A DNA stretch of 64,000 nucleotides from Atrina japonica (Eukaryota; Mollusca; Bivalvia; Pterioida; Pinnidae): NCBI GenBank assembly GCA_030159075.1, contig BROG01000476.1, forward strand, positions 496,001 to 560,000, written 5' to 3'. Numbering within the stretch: the first letter of the stretch is position 1; the number at the start of each line of letters is the position of its first letter. Shown piece after piece: positions 18,270 to 31,259 of the stretch. The translations under genes were made by a program, and so were the position numbers. The notes beneath the pieces are model-generated. The model worked only from the letters and a program-made list of their open reading frames with translations, ran no database searches and had not been told where the DNA came from.

Positions 18270-21200
18270 ATGGAGAAGATGTCTGATATTTTTCTACAGG
18301 AAGACTTGGAAGAACTTTTACGGAACAAATTTATTGTAATAATTGGTGACTCAAGTAAGTTATCCAGGGCAAGGAAAATCGAACTTTTTCTGTCATCAGT
18401 TGATGAACTGGTACAATAGAAAATCTATCAGTCCACAATGGAAATTTTCAGTTCAACACAGGATTATTTACATATATAAGTTCAAAAATTTCTAACACTT
18501 TTTAATGAATTACATTTCACAAGAAAAACTATTTTTTTTTTTCATTTTGTTGTATTCTCAATCACACTCTTACTGATATCATTTGACTTTTGTTTCTTTT
18601 TTATCTGATGCACCAGGAATATAAAGCCACATTGTTGATAATTTGAAACCAAAAGCTATTCAATGTTAGTGTCACTCATGGCATCACATGATATAGCCCA
18701 TTCATTTCAAACACCCAATGGGTTATGATCATTGAGTATGCAGTGTGCTTTACTTGGGGTCTTTTAATTGCATGTCCATGAAAGAAATGCCGGAAATTGT
18801 ACGGTTTGTGCTTTTCAGAGATTTGCACACTCAGGTATTCTTCTTAAATCACTTAATATTTGTTAGAACAATGCACAGTGATTGTGGGAAGATTGGCATT
18901 ATTGAATTTTTGCTAATTACCATTTGTAACAGGAAACAGGATATTGACAATATTTTGTTGTTTATTATGACATTTACAGAAATATTTTTAAGTTCATTGA
19001 ATTCATAGATAGTATGTTTTATCAGTGTGTAATGAAATCAAGTGTCATTCACTTAAAGTTTGAGCCCTTTAATCAGACATGTGAATAAATTTTTTATGAT
19101 GTTTAGCGGAGCGAAACAAACATATAGGGATCGTGCAGATTCTGCCTCTCCACCGTTTTTTTTTGTAGTCTCAAATCAATAAAGTATACTAAAACTAAAG
19201 CTTTCATCAAGGATATTTAGTGTTTGTTCTTTCTATTCTTGCATTTTTTATAACTTTTATCATATTATGAATCATATCAGGAAAATTAAACAATAATGAT
19301 AACTGATATTAAAGGAATCGGTATATTAAGCTTACTATTCATTTACACACATTAGGATCTACTTCTAACACTGGCATTAATACATAGATTTGTCATATAG
19401 CTTGGTATCTGAGGCTTCATGCAAGCACATCAGAAGTCCTTGGGTACCAGGCTATTCCTTATATTGATTTTTATTTTATTTTTTTTATTGATAACTCCCC
19501 AGAAGTATCTAACACAGCAACTGTCAACAGAGGTTTTGAGTCATGTTGTTTGAGGATTTCAATAGCAGCCGGTATCCTGTGAAACAACCCACCTCATTTT
19601 CACATGCTTTTTTTTTTTTGAGAAAAAAATTGTTTCTTTTAAACTTTGCATTAAAATTTGTCAAGATAACTTAATTTTGTTTTTTAATGAACTTTTTATT
19701 ATTCATTGGTGATATAAGCACCAAGTAATTATAGTGAGTTCATATCCATATACATGTCAATATTTGAAATAATGTTATACTCACTTTCTGATTCTTCACG
19801 AGTTGAACAATGTTGTGCACATAACAATGTCATTATCAGCACATGGTGAAGTTTTCCGACTTGTATTTATGAAAAATTGATTACCATTCATGGATGAGAA
19901 ATAGTATGAATTGTAAGCATGCTTTATCAGTAGTGACAAGTAACGGCCTTCCAAACACACATGTAGAGCAGAGAAGGGTAATCTCTGCAGGTTTGATCAA
20001 ATTTACGTGTCATTACCCAGGGTATACACAGACCTTGAAAAGTACTTGTAGATAGAGTTAGTCTGTGAAAAGTGCTTAAAAACAATAAAAGTTTTAAATA
20101 AAGTACCCTTGAAAAGTGCTTGAGTTTTATAATGAATGACAATGCTTGATTTATTTCATCAGAGTGCTTGAAATCTACTGCCATGTTTCTTCACCACTAA
20201 AGAAAGACTTCTATATATATAAAAAAAAAGTAGCTCAATCATACAGATGCTTCAAATAGTATACAGGGGCTGAACATTTTTTTTCAGCTGTATGGGTCCA
20301 GTACTTTTTTGTAAAATTTTGCCTGGGTCCGGTCCTCCGACATGGGTCCATTACAATACATCTGAGTCAGATTTTTAATATAATTAATACATATAATAAT
20401 TATCAAAGGTGGGAACACAAAATTATGTAAACCAAAAACTGCCACAAATGTATAATAGAAATTGATGATTAAACTTTACAAAGGAAACAAATAAAGTTTA
20501 GAAATAAAGAAATTGACAGAATAGTCATTCACTGATTCAGACTTGTTAGGCCCTCGGACCCACACAGCAAGAAAATGACGGAGTCCGGAAGTAAAATATG
20601 TAGGTATAGGACCTCGGACTTCAGGAATTTTCAGCCCCTGAGTATAATACAATTTCAGCGAAGCATTTTGTGATGCTGTACTTCTGGATCTGTTTAATGT
20701 GGAGTGGAACTCTAAGCAGTATTTTGAGGGTCCTCATTAAAATGTGAAAGAATTTGCAGTCAGTATTTCTTATTTCTTTTTTACTTTGTTTTGGCTTGCA
20801 AGTTTTTGATAGCTTAATACACCTATTGAAAGTGCTTAAAAACACTGAAAAGTCCTGGAAAAGTGCTCGAAAAATATTTTTCATTGGCCATGAACCTTGT
20901 TACTGCAGTTGAAATTCTTGATTTATTTATATTAATAAAAATTGTTATATTTCAGTCCAGAGGGCTATATACAAAGACTTTGTCCTATTGTTGCAGAGGA
21001 ACCGATATTTGTCGGACAATCAACTAAGAGCAAAGGTAAAATTACAAATGTTGGACAGAATGCAGATTTTTTATTTCAAGCTCTTGGTACGGCATTTGGC
21101 AATAAATGCTGGTACAATGACCTTCTTCCAGAAGTTACTTAACCTCCTCCTACCTTTTTCTGCTTCAGAGAAAGTGACTGTTCCTTCAGCAAACATTGCA

Positions 21201-22773
21201 GAAGTGAAAATGACATGTCTATCAGATAAGACTTTAAAATGAGGACATTATAGGCATTGCATGTTTAAAGAACTATCTTTGCATTGGTATAGCTTCTAAG
21301 CACCGGTCAAAATTTGTAGCACTTCACCAATGACTTGTGACATTTTAAATGAAAATTTTAATTGTGATATGAAAAAAAAGCCAGTAAACAAACCACTACA
21401 ACATTAGTCAGTTCCACAAATTTTGCTAATTTCTGAGTCAAATACAGTCCTCCCCAAATGTATGAGGCCCCCACCTGTTCTAAAGCCAAACCTGCGTATT
21501 GCCACTATTGTTTGGAGAACAAATTTCCTTCTATATAATTCCCCCATTAAAATGTCAAAACCCACATGTCGCCCTGGTCCGCCACTGATTCTCTGGTACA
21601 AATGGTCATTTATGCAAGTTTTAAAAATCCCTTGACCATATTGCTAGACAAGGTGAATAAACAGGTGTGGAAAAAAATTGTTAGCAGGTGGTCCTTTGTT
21701 TAGGTGATAGCGTTAATTAGTGTCTTGTCTACATTGAAAATGTTCTTCAACAACATTTCTTTTATTCACAACACTGAGCAAATATTCAAGGAGCCGATTT
21801 ATTTTGTATGAAATCGGTCTTGTATTATTCTTAAAATATCTACATCTAAAGATAAAAATTGTCATTGTGATATTTTTAAAAAAGATTGATGGACGAAGGT
21901 GATAACAAATAATGAAAGTATGGTGTATACCTAATTTATTCCCATCTGCACTGTGTTAATTTGGTTGTACTATATCTAGAGGCTTGATTTGCAAGGCCAG
22001 TAGTGGCTACACAAATTAATGTTTGCTTGGCTTTGGAAAATAAATTACTAACAGTAACCTATTGTAAAAAGAATATATATTATTCTGACATTGTTGTAGA
22101 GAGCTCAAGGAAATGCAACACTGCTAAAATTAGACATTGAATTTGAAGGTGCACATGGTTTTTTATCTTAGTAACTGAAAATGAGTTTTACTTTTGATTT
22201 CGAGTAGTTTTTACCATATTCTTCAATTTTTCAGTTATATGGTGGTGACCAGTTTTATTAATGGTGGAGGAGAGAACCCGGGAAAGACCGTCCTTCTGCA
22301 AGTAAACTGGCAAAACTTTCTCACAAAAATCAGCTTAGATTCCAGCGGGGCTCAAACCTGCACTGACCAGAAGTGAGAGACTTAATGATTCAAAACGTGA
22401 TGCTCTAACCACTCTGAAAATGGGTTTTGTAAAGTGGTATCTTTTTTACACGATTCATCATGAACTACTACTGTTTAACATTTTTTTTTCCTGGTAATTT
22501 CAGGGTGAACACTGCTTTGAAAATGATGAATTGATTGAAGGAGGGAAGAAAGGACAGATGAATAATGGCACGGGATACAGGGAAGTGAGACAGTATCAGT
22601 CAGACTATCATTTGATAAGATTTTATTTTGTCACTCGTTGCTACAACACTTACATGGAATCCATTTTGTCAGACCTGTCACAGGACCCTAAGCCTGACAT
22701 TGTCATCATGAACTCGTGTCTTTGGGACATCAGTAGGTGAGATCTGAAGATTTTAAGATCTAAATTTCTGGAA

Positions 22774-22830
<57 letters not shown>

Positions 22831-25800
22831 ATAGTGCTGTGTATCACGACTCAAAAGTGTATCACAATATAACACATGGCAAAATCTGTATTGCATGCCA
22901 TATCGGCTTGAGACTCCAATATCAACCCAAGGGATGATATTTGTCAAGGGTTGGATGCGATACAGATTTTGCCATGTTTTTTTGTTTTTATCATATATTT
23001 TAAAAATGATTACTGGTAAATAGACAGATACTTGATAAATTAGGCCTTTTACCGATAAAAATTAAGTCTTTTAATTTACAGGTTAACATGACTGCGTTCA
23101 TTTAAGTCAATTCCTGCAGGTCTAAAATAAAGTAGTACATAAAACTATTTACATGTTTTAAAACTAGCCTTCCTCAGGATGCAATGGAATCTCATTATGT
23201 TGAAATTGGTTGAGTCAAAATTCTTAATGTGTCAAAGTTGAAAGTCTGGTTTCTATTTTTATAGATATAATAATATATCAATTAAAAATTTGGGTTATCT
23301 CGAATTCCGGATATCTCTTAAAGTTATAGGGGTGGTCCCATGAGATTTGAGATAACGAGATCCCACTGTACTTTGCTGACATAATTTGTATTTAAGTGTA
23401 AATATTTTACTAAGATATATCTGAAATACAGGAACTATGAAAGAACATCCATGCATACTTAAACCACTGACCTTGTTGTGAGGCTGTTCACGGCTAAACA
23501 TTGTACTGTTGTTCAGGGAATAGCTTACTCCGTGTACTCAATCTATAAATACAAAATGCACAACTATTTGTGGTGTTTTAAACCTACCTGTGGAATATTT
23601 TTATACTTTTAAATCGAATATTTAGTCAATCAAAGGATTCATTCACATTTTCATTCAACAATCTTTGAAATTGTCCACTATGAGTCTGTGATGCCAAATA
23701 TGTCACAGAATGTGCTTAACATGGCGTTAATGCAAGATATTAGGTTTTGCTGGAAGCAGAAAACAAATAAACAACACAAGAAGGAACAAGAAGCATTCCA
23801 AATGGGGGTACAATAAAAGATTACAATGGTGTGATAAGAGGAGGGTTGATACAGGGTGTGTGATAAAGGGCATGTACTTGCTCTTGTATCAGAGATGAAG
23901 AAAGCCTGTATTTATTACTAAATATATAATAAATCATGTTGTTATACCTCATGTTTGTTAGATTATAAACAGTTGGATTAAAAGCAGTCACATGACAAAA
24001 GATAACAAGGCATCAAATGATACTAATCCCCCTCGCAATGGAAATATTGTAAAATACCTGTATACTGGAATGATATAAGTTTCGTGAAATTCCGTTGAGA
24101 AATAAACTTGTTTGAGCGCAGACAAAAATATTTTAATGATATATTCAAAGGGCAATAACTCTGTAAATAAGGGAGTGCGGGTTACGAAATGTGAACTTTT
24201 CTGTGATATTACCATAGTAAACTCTTGTATTTAGTTTTGTGAAATTCCGTTGAGAAATAAACTTGTTAGAGGGCTGACAAAAATATTTCATTGAAATAAA
24301 CAAAGGGCAATAACTCTGTAAATATGGGAGTGCGGGTTACGAAACGTGAACTTTTCTGAGATATTACCATAGTAAACTCTTGTATTTAGTTTTGTGAAAT
24401 TCCGTTGAGAAATAAAATTATTAGAGCACTGAGAAGAAAGTGTAACTTACGTAAGTATGTACATAAGAGCCTAATCCTTTATCCCCCCCAAACTTCATTT
24501 GCGAGGGGATAATAAGGGAGTGCAGGTTACGAAACGCGAACTTGTCCGAGTTATTACCATAGTAATACCTTTTATCAAGTTTCTTGAAATTCCTTTGAGA
24601 AATAAAACTTTTAAAGTGCTGACAAAAATATTTCAGTGAAATAAACAAAGGGCAATAACTCTGTAAATAAGAGAGGGTGGGTTACGAAACACAAACTTGT
24701 TTGCGATGTTACCATAGTAAATCCTTGTGTCACACAAGTTTCATGAAATTCTGTTGAGAAATAAAATTATTAGAGCGCTGACAAGGAAAGTGTAACATAC
24801 GTACGTACGAACTTACTTACATATGTTTGTACGAACCTAATCCTATAACCCCTCCAAACTTCATTAATAATAAAGATATGTCACCAAAAATTTGCCTCAA
24901 AGGGAAATAACCCCAACGTTATCATGTGACTGTGGTATAATACCTTTGCTACCATTGGCAATGAGGAATAATACCAGGGAAATAACTCCTTGCTGGAAAA
25001 TCTCAGGGGCCTGTAAATCGAATGCACTGACACTGAACTCGATCACGGAGTGCATTCGTTTTGTTGCATTTAATTCATGACTTATAAATAACATGGATTT
25101 TATTAAGTTTTAACAGCAAGGGAAACAGTCAGTCACCTTATATTTTATATAAAACAATGAACATTTATGTAATAAAAAAACACCGAACATGTAAAACTGC
25201 TGATTAATGCTTTCGCCCTGCCCATAGGTTTTACCTGTGCCTTATTAAGTTGATAAAATGTTGTACTCAAATATATTAAATAATAATCTCCTTCAGGTTG
25301 TTTTTGTATTAATGATTTCGGTATAATAAAACATTTATGGGCCTCTGTGTCAGGATACACTCCGAATTGTCTCCCTGGGAAGTCTGGGGTTATTTCCTTT
25401 GGGCTTTGCCCCTGGAAATATAACCCTTCCCAGGGAAACAATTCGGGATGTATCCTGACACGGGGCCATAATTGTATAATATCGCGTATAATAAGCGTAT
25501 CACCATGTATCATGATATATCATATTGTTAGGAATATTTAGTGTTACCTTTGAAATAGTAGTGTGAAACACAGAAAAAGTGAATGTAGGACTACTGATTA
25601 TTCATTACAACTTTTACAGTGGTAACTTATTTTATGCAAAATAGATGATATATTGATATTGCACCTAGGTAACACTGACACACAATGATATACTTATTGT
25701 CTAATTTTCCTTTATGTTGATGCAAGGGATAATAGATATTTTTCAATGAGCAGTGATTTGTGAGAGTTGTTTCCCTTCAGTCACCATTTTGTAGGCCAAC

Positions 25801-27251
25801 ATGTTCAGTTTTCTTCTTTAAGCAACCAAATTGAATTACATATTACATGTAATAGTGAAGAGATGTCAGGATTTATATCAACATCAGTTATATATATATC
25901 AATGTAGACCTGGAATAGATATTATTTAACCATGAAGAATATTTTCAAACTACTGTTATGCCATATGTTTTATACTTCACTTCATTTGGTTGATTTACTA
26001 AGAAAAGTATATATGTTGCCCTACAATATGGCTGCTAAAGGGGAACAGCTCATGGATTCATATTTCATTTATTGAAAAATTCAAACTCAATGCACACTGA
26101 ATGTTGATACATATGTATATTTAAAAGGGTTATATGTCTTGAGTGCACTATGACCAAATGTTCTTTGGTGTAAAATCTGATGTCAATGTATCATTTAAAA
26201 AAAAATGCTATGCTATGTTGAAACCAATCCAAATGAGGTATATTTGTTGAATATTTCATTCAGATATGGAACCAAAGGCATCGATGAATACAAGATAAAT
26301 TTACAGAAGTTGTTTGAACGCTTCAAAGAGGTCTTTTCTGAAGATACAATGGTGATCTGGAATGCTACACTGCCAATAGCTAAAAATGCTAGAGGAGGGT
26401 TCTTGGTTCCAGAAATTGAGTTCATGAGCAACACATTACGCCTTGATATCTTAGAAGCTAACTTCTTCGCTAGACAGATTGTTGTAGAAAACGGCTTTGA
26501 TTTGCTAGATCTGCATTACTACTTGAGGAATCAGTTACATCGCAGGGCTGGAGATGGCATTCACTGGGATATGACTGCACACCGTCGTATTACAAATCTC
26601 CTCCTCTCTCACATAGCTGAGGCTTGGAAGACTAAAACCCCGGGACGAACCAGAAAATTAATGAATGTCAACAAGAAGACAAATGACAATGAAATAAAAC
26701 ACAACGAAGACAACAACAGAAACATTGTAAGCCGGAGTGTTCCTTGTGACAATTTCAAGAGGATTGAATCCGTAGGGTATTCAAAACCTGCCAGTATGAG
26801 AGCTGAAATGGGCATGTTGCCAGTTAGAGAGACATTTATCCGACAAACACAAATGGATTTTGAATCTAGATATGGTGGTCCGGTCAGAAAGATGGATTAT
26901 AGCTTCAATAGCCCACAAAACTATTATCAACAACAACAGAACCAGTATCAGTCTAACTTTTACAATGATAACAGTTACAATGATAACAAGTGTTTAATGA
27001 ATAGAAATAATAATTACGACAGCAACTATATGAACAATATGTTTTTCACTGACAATAACAACATGAATAACAACTTCAATGCCAACAACAATATCAACAA
27101 CAGCAATAGTTATATTGATTTTCAGTGGCAGCCTTATGCCCAGGACACTGTACAATGCGTTGACAGAAGTATGTACAGAAAACCGGCAATGCGAGACAAT
27201 CCTTATCAAAACAGGAGTACCTATGGATCATTTTCATGGAATGGATATTAA
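18270..27251 (+). CDS. PC-esterase domain protein (PCED1/FAM113-like SGNH hydrolase), four coding exons
   Basis: Coding exons 18270-18354, 20956-21035, 22504-22736 and 26264-27251 are joined by GT-AG introns in consistent phase (1386 nt, 461 residues). Residues KFIVIIGDS carry the GDS nucleophile block of the SGNH/GDSL fold, followed across the first junction by [20 protein letters not shown]. Exon 3 ends with [14 protein letters not shown], and exon 4 has the [13 protein letters not shown] block with the D-x-x-H pair at about residues 230-233. This order is characteristic of PCED1A/B-type proteins, whose substrate is not well established. The tail after about residue 250 is low complexity, with an Asn/Gln-rich tract at about 349-415. 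The Polinton ends about 320 bp upstream of the ATG. An acceptor at 18251 implies an upstream non-coding exon. Confidence 0.9.
18355..20955. other. Intron 1 of the PCED1-like gene
   Basis: AT-rich intron, donor AA|GTAAGT at 18355 and acceptor TTTCAG at 20955. It contains the MITE at 20264-20640. Otherwise only short chance open frames and homopolymer runs. Confidence 0.85.
20264..20640. mobile_element. 377-bp MITE with CAGGGGCTGAA termini and AGTATA duplication
   Basis: It begins CAGGGGCTGAA and ends TTCAGCCCCTG, perfect 11-bp inverted termini. It also carries subterminal GGGTCC/GGACCC inverted segments. AGTATA occurs immediately outside both ends (20258-20263 and 20641-20646). No coding capacity. 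The CAGGG-type terminus is reminiscent of hAT elements, whose duplications are usually 8 bp, so the superfamily is tentative. Confidence 0.8.
21036..22503. other. Intron 2 of the PCED1-like gene
   Basis: Donor AAAG|GTAAAA and acceptor TTTCAG at 22503. AT-rich. It contains a reverse-oriented copy of a tRNA-derived SINE near 22235-22425. No exon-like segment seen. Confidence 0.8.
22235..22425 (-). mobile_element. tRNA-derived SINE fragment (family B), reverse orientation
   Basis: The segment with GGAGAGAACCCGGGAAAGAC, CTTTCTCACAAAAATCAGCT, TTCCAGCGGGGCTCAAACC and GATGCTCTAACCACTCTG matches, in reverse, the copy at 61739-61995 and the copies near 44605-44790 and 50335-50485. In the forward sense it has a tRNA-like head (GTGGTTA box A and GGTTCGA-type box B). 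Confidence 0.6.
22777..22828. repeat. (TA)n microsatellite
   Basis: An uninterrupted TA run of about 50 bp just inside intron 3. Confidence 0.9.
22876..22977. mobile_element. Small foldback element
   Basis: ATGGCAAAATCTGTATTGCA near 22877 is the imperfect reverse complement of TGCGATACAGATTTTGCCAT near 22958. The arms enclose about 60 bp that are themselves partly palindromic (GATATTGG and CCAATATC-type segments). Non-coding. Confidence 0.6.
24079..24840. repeat. Tandem array with a unit of about 155-190 bp
   Basis: At least five diverged copies of a unit containing GTGAAATTCCGTTGAGAAAT, GACAAAAATATTTCA, AAAGGGCAATAACTCTGTAA and GGGTTACGAAACGTGAACTT start near 24,080, 24,235, 24,395, 24,585 and 24,745. 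The last copies run into a (CGTA)-rich stretch. Non-coding; copies differ by short deletions. Confidence 0.8.
25341..25468. mobile_element. Palindromic (foldback) element of about 125 bp
   Basis: GTGTCAGGATACACTCCGAA at 25348 pairs with TTCGGGATGTATCCTGACAC ending near 25461. The inner part also folds (CCTGGGAAG with CTTCCCAGG). The result is a nearly perfect long hairpin, typical of a MITE. No coding capacity. Confidence 0.75.
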
Positions 27252-29784
27252 ATGAGAAGAAAAATTATTTGACGTTGAGAGTCTTGTTTGTTGTGATCAT
27301 AGACTGCTTATTTAGTCACCTGTTGACATCTACAATGTTTCTCTTTTGAGAGATCTTCTATGTACATAAGTCCCACACTATGATTTTGATCACATTCTGA
27401 AGGGAAATATGATTTACTCTGGCATTTATTTTGAAACTTTTGTTAGAAACAATTTGTTTTTGTTTTTTTTCTTAATATGACAGGTTTAATAACAGTGAAC
27501 AGTACAAGTTCGATATATATTTTTAGTCACATGGCTGAGAGCCCAACTGAGCTATCGCTATGTCCTAATTTTCATGGTCATCCATCATTTAACTTTTCAA
27601 TATAAATGACATCTTTTCAAGAACCACTGGACAAATTTCAACCAATTACCACAAGAAGCTTACTCCTTGGAAAAGGTTTCAAGTTGAAGCGAAGGGTTTA
27701 GTACCCATATTTCTATTTTATGAGAAGTGTTCGATCTCTGAATATTTACTTCCATTAATTCTGATATTTGACAGTATAGTTGAAGTTGAAGTAACTACAC
27801 TTAAGATTTTGAAACTTTTCATCTTTAACTTCAGATTTTCAATTTTTAGATTGAAAGAAAAAGTTTTTGTAAAAAATTCAAACTGGTAGTCAGTGTTAAA
27901 TGTAATTTCTGTTGTAATTTTCATCAAGAACCATGAGCAAGTCATTTTTTCTTCAATATTGTGATCAGTTTCATAGCTGTTTTCATTTAATGTTAGACTA
28001 GTGCTAGATTTAGTCTCATTTACATTATGTTTTTTTGTGTGTTTTAATGTCTTTTTAAAATGTAGTGTTTGATATAGTGCTATTCAAACTTGTGTTTTTG
28101 TTTCCTTTTACAATATTTTGTTTCTACATTTTGTCGTCTGGTATGGACGAATAGATATTATTGCAAAATGCAGAAATACTAATTGTCTGGAAGTGTAAAA
28201 AAGCAAAAATGCTAATTGTCTGAAAGTGTGCAAATGCAGAAATACTAATTGTCTGGAAGTGTAAAAAAGCAAAAATGCTAATTGTCTGAAAGTGTGAAAA
28301 TGCAGAAATACTAATTGTCTGGAAGTGTAACAAACTGACATGTGAGAATGAAGGTTACCTTGTTGTGTGTGATTATATAATGATTAAGAGTAACACTTTA
28401 GCTCTCCTGACTCGGAAGTGTCATGTGAGTTATTGTCATCACTTTCTATTGTTCGTCCATGTGATAATTCTTTTCAAAAATCTACCTCTTGTGCAGCTGA
28501 ATCTTTGCATCAATGACCAATGGAGTATTTAGATTCAAATTTTTATATTTATGTTCACTGATCAACCAACATGGCTACTAATACTATGAATAGAAAAACC
28601 AGGGCAAAACAGTTTTTTTTGCATCTACATTATATACATGTGCAGTAGAATTAAGGTGAGTCTAACATCAATGAGTCAAATTTCTCCATGTTTTTCGAAT
28701 AATTGACAGAGCCCCAAATAATTTTGTTGTTGAACGCTATTCATATGTTATTTATTAATCAAACTTTAATGAATCAAATTTCTCAATGTTTCGAATAAAT
28801 TTTGAGGTCCATTTAAAAAAAACATTGAAAGTTTCTACAAATAATTTGAAGTCAAAATTTCAATAAAACTTGATGATTGTTTTAATTTCATGAAAATGCA
28901 GTTAAATTTAGCATTAATTATTAGGGTATGACCGTATACTAGTATGTCTTATACGGTTTTAAAGCAGTGAAATACATCTTCTAGAATCTCTGAAAACTAA
29001 AATATTTGAATATTGGTTACCATTGATGAGATGCAGTCCTGATGTTTTGAACTTTTCAAGGTGGTCCCTTTAACTTTTACTCATCAAAGTTTTACTGTAT
29101 CTCAAAAATTATATCAGCTAATTGGGAAAACTACAAATTTATTCATTTACCAGGATTGTCTATATCCTATGAGTTATATCTCTTTAATTGCTTATTTTTT
29201 GGCTCTCTGTGCTGTTGTCTTGAAAACTATTGGCTATAGAGAGTGTAAGAAGCAAAAATATTCAGCGCACAAAGATCTTCAAAAAATTCTAATGGTTTAA
29301 ATTTCCAGTGGCCCCCTAATGGGAGTTATTTCCCATTTGAATTTTTCATCATTTTTGTTATTATCATGAAAACCATATGTTTTTCCTCATTATCTTAAAG
29401 TTGAGGACCTTTTGACCTTTTGTTTTGATAGATAAAAGATGTTCATGACAGCATACAAATGTTTTCACTGCGTTTTGGTGTCAAAGATAGACAATAACAA
29501 TGGTTGGTAATGGCTGGATGAATTGTATGTTTGATACAAATTGATCATTTCAAATTTGTGTTATCAGGTGAGCGATGCAGACTCAGGTGAGTGATACAGG
29601 CTCAAGTGAACCAATACTTTATTTGAATCACCTTAAATGTAATGTTCTGTATAATGTATGTCATCATTTGTATGCCATGATTGCTTGAATGATAACATAA
29701 TTGGAATTCGGGTAATAAAAAGCAATAGTCATGGTAGCTTAAGTATTGCTGATGTATGTAACTAATTCTTATTAACATTGCTAT
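27252..29784. other. 3' flank of the PCED1-like gene, non-coding
   Basis: AT-rich. It probably includes the 3' untranslated region, but I could not choose a polyadenylation site. It contains the short tandem repeat at 28,166-28,330. Otherwise nothing recognised. Confidence 0.6.
28166..28330. repeat. 68-bp tandem repeat with 34-bp half-units
   Basis: Alternating half-units, AATGCAGAAATACTAATTGT CTGGAAGTGT and AGCAAAAATGCTAATTGT CTGAAAGTGT, repeat about two and a half times. The array gives overlapping open frames on the minus strand that are a by-product of the repeat. Confidence 0.85.
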
Positions 29785-30380
29785 AGTGCACAGGGATATT
29801 CACATATTAAATCACATGGTCATAGTCACAGATATATTCACATGCTAAAGTACATGGTCCTGGTACACCAGAATATTTAGTAGTAGTAAATTACATATGC
29901 TACACAGGGATATTCACATGCTAAATTACATGGTCATAATAAACAGGTATATTCACATGCTAAATTACATGAAAATGGTACCCGGGTATTTGCATTAATT
30001 TACAGTCATAGTGCACAATAATCACATGATAATTTACATGGTCACAGGCACAGAAATAATTACATAGTAGTACAACACAGGGATATTCTCATGCTAAATA
30101 ACATGCTAATAAAACATGTGCATATTCTCATGCTAAATAACATGCTAATAAAACAAAGGAGTATTCTCATGCTAAATTATGTGGTAGTACTACACAGGCA
30201 TATTCACATGCTGAATAACATGCTGATAAAACAGGCATATTCACATGCTAAATAACATGCTAATAAAACAGGCATATTCTCATGCTAAATAACATGCTAA
30301 TAAAACACAGGCATATTCTCATGCTAAATTATGTGGTAGTACTACAGGAATATTCACATGCTAAATTACAGGGGTAAATG
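29785..30380. repeat. Satellite-like array 1 (GCTAAATAACATG units)
   Basis: Diverged units of about 28-45 bp containing ATATTCTCATGCTAAATAAC ATGCTAATAAAACA. Related arrays occur at 32,935-33,350 and 35,385-35,630 and bracket the two copies of a larger tandem duplication. Confidence 0.85.
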
Positions 30381-30970
30381 GTCACATGATGGTTGGAATG
30401 AAACATGCTGATTATGTAAATTAGGTTATGATTATGAAATGATTATGTTAGTTATGATCCTTTTGTAAATTTCCATCCTAATGATTGATTGAATGTTTTC
30501 TCTTTATATGTGATTAATTTATGTGTTTAGATTTTTATTTATTTAAAACTGGAACTCAGTGATGCTAGATAAGTAAGTAGTTCAAAACTGTTTGAAGTTT
30601 TAATGTCACCTGATAGATGCAGGTTATCTGTTTCAAGCGTTTGCCATCTTTCATCTTTCATTTCTGGAGATTTGTCAACTTAAAAAAATTATCCAGTTCT
30701 TTTTCAGATTTGGGGTGCCCATTCTGTAGGCTAAGTTAGGTTAACACATTTAAGTCCATAATCCCTTGGTCAGGTGTTTTGTAAATGGAGCAGGGAGTCG
30801 CGACTTCTAATGAGGTCCTATTGACCTTTAGATAGATATGTGTTCATAACATCATACAATTATATCTAAGGAATTTACAACTGTACTCTTAGATATAACT
30901 GAAATTCTCAAAAGGCATGCTTTAACTAAAGTATCTAATTGGTGGATATTTTGGTCAATTTTGAGTTGAG

Positions 30971-31254
30971 CCAGCCTGGCTCAGTCAGTAGTGCGTTCGA
31001 CTCTGGATCGTGAGGTCATGAGTTCGAGTCACGCAGACGACAGGTTGGTTTCCTGTCTTATGGATGAGACAGCAAAAACTGGAGGTCCCGTGTCACAGTA
31101 GGTTTTGGCATGTTAAAGAACTCTCACTGCTCAATGGCGATAAGTGCTGAGCATAGGCCAAAATTTGAAGCCCTTCACTGGCATTTGGTGACGTCTCCAT
31201 ATGAGTGAAATATTCTTGAGTGGGACATTAAACAACAATAAACAAACAAAACAA
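30971..31254 (+). mobile_element. tRNA-derived SINE (family A), flanked by target duplication
   Basis: The head has RNA polymerase III promoter boxes: TGGCTCAGTCAGTAGTGCG (box A) and GAGTTCGAGTC (box B). The body includes GACAGGTTGGTTTCCTGTC and the end is TTAAACAACAATAAACAAAC. TCAATTTTGAGTTGAG at 30955-30970 and TCAATTTAGAGTTGAG at 31255-31270 form a 16-bp duplication with one mismatch. The matching site in the second duplication copy near 33,900 is empty. Confidence 0.9.
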
Positions 31255-31259
31255 TCAAT

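Larger units (their letters stand above)
22737..26263. other. Intron 3 of the PCED1-like gene, rich in repeats
   Basis: Donor AGTAG|GTGAGA and acceptor TTTCATTCAG at 26263. It holds a (TA)n microsatellite, a small foldback element, a tandem repeat array at 24,079-24,840 and a palindromic element at 25,341-25,468, listed separately. No further exon recognised. Confidence 0.8.

Noticed and set aside
30971..31050. Possible tRNA gene at the SINE head
   Set aside because: Boxes A and B are present, but the cloverleaf does not close and the sequence runs into a SINE body repeated elsewhere.
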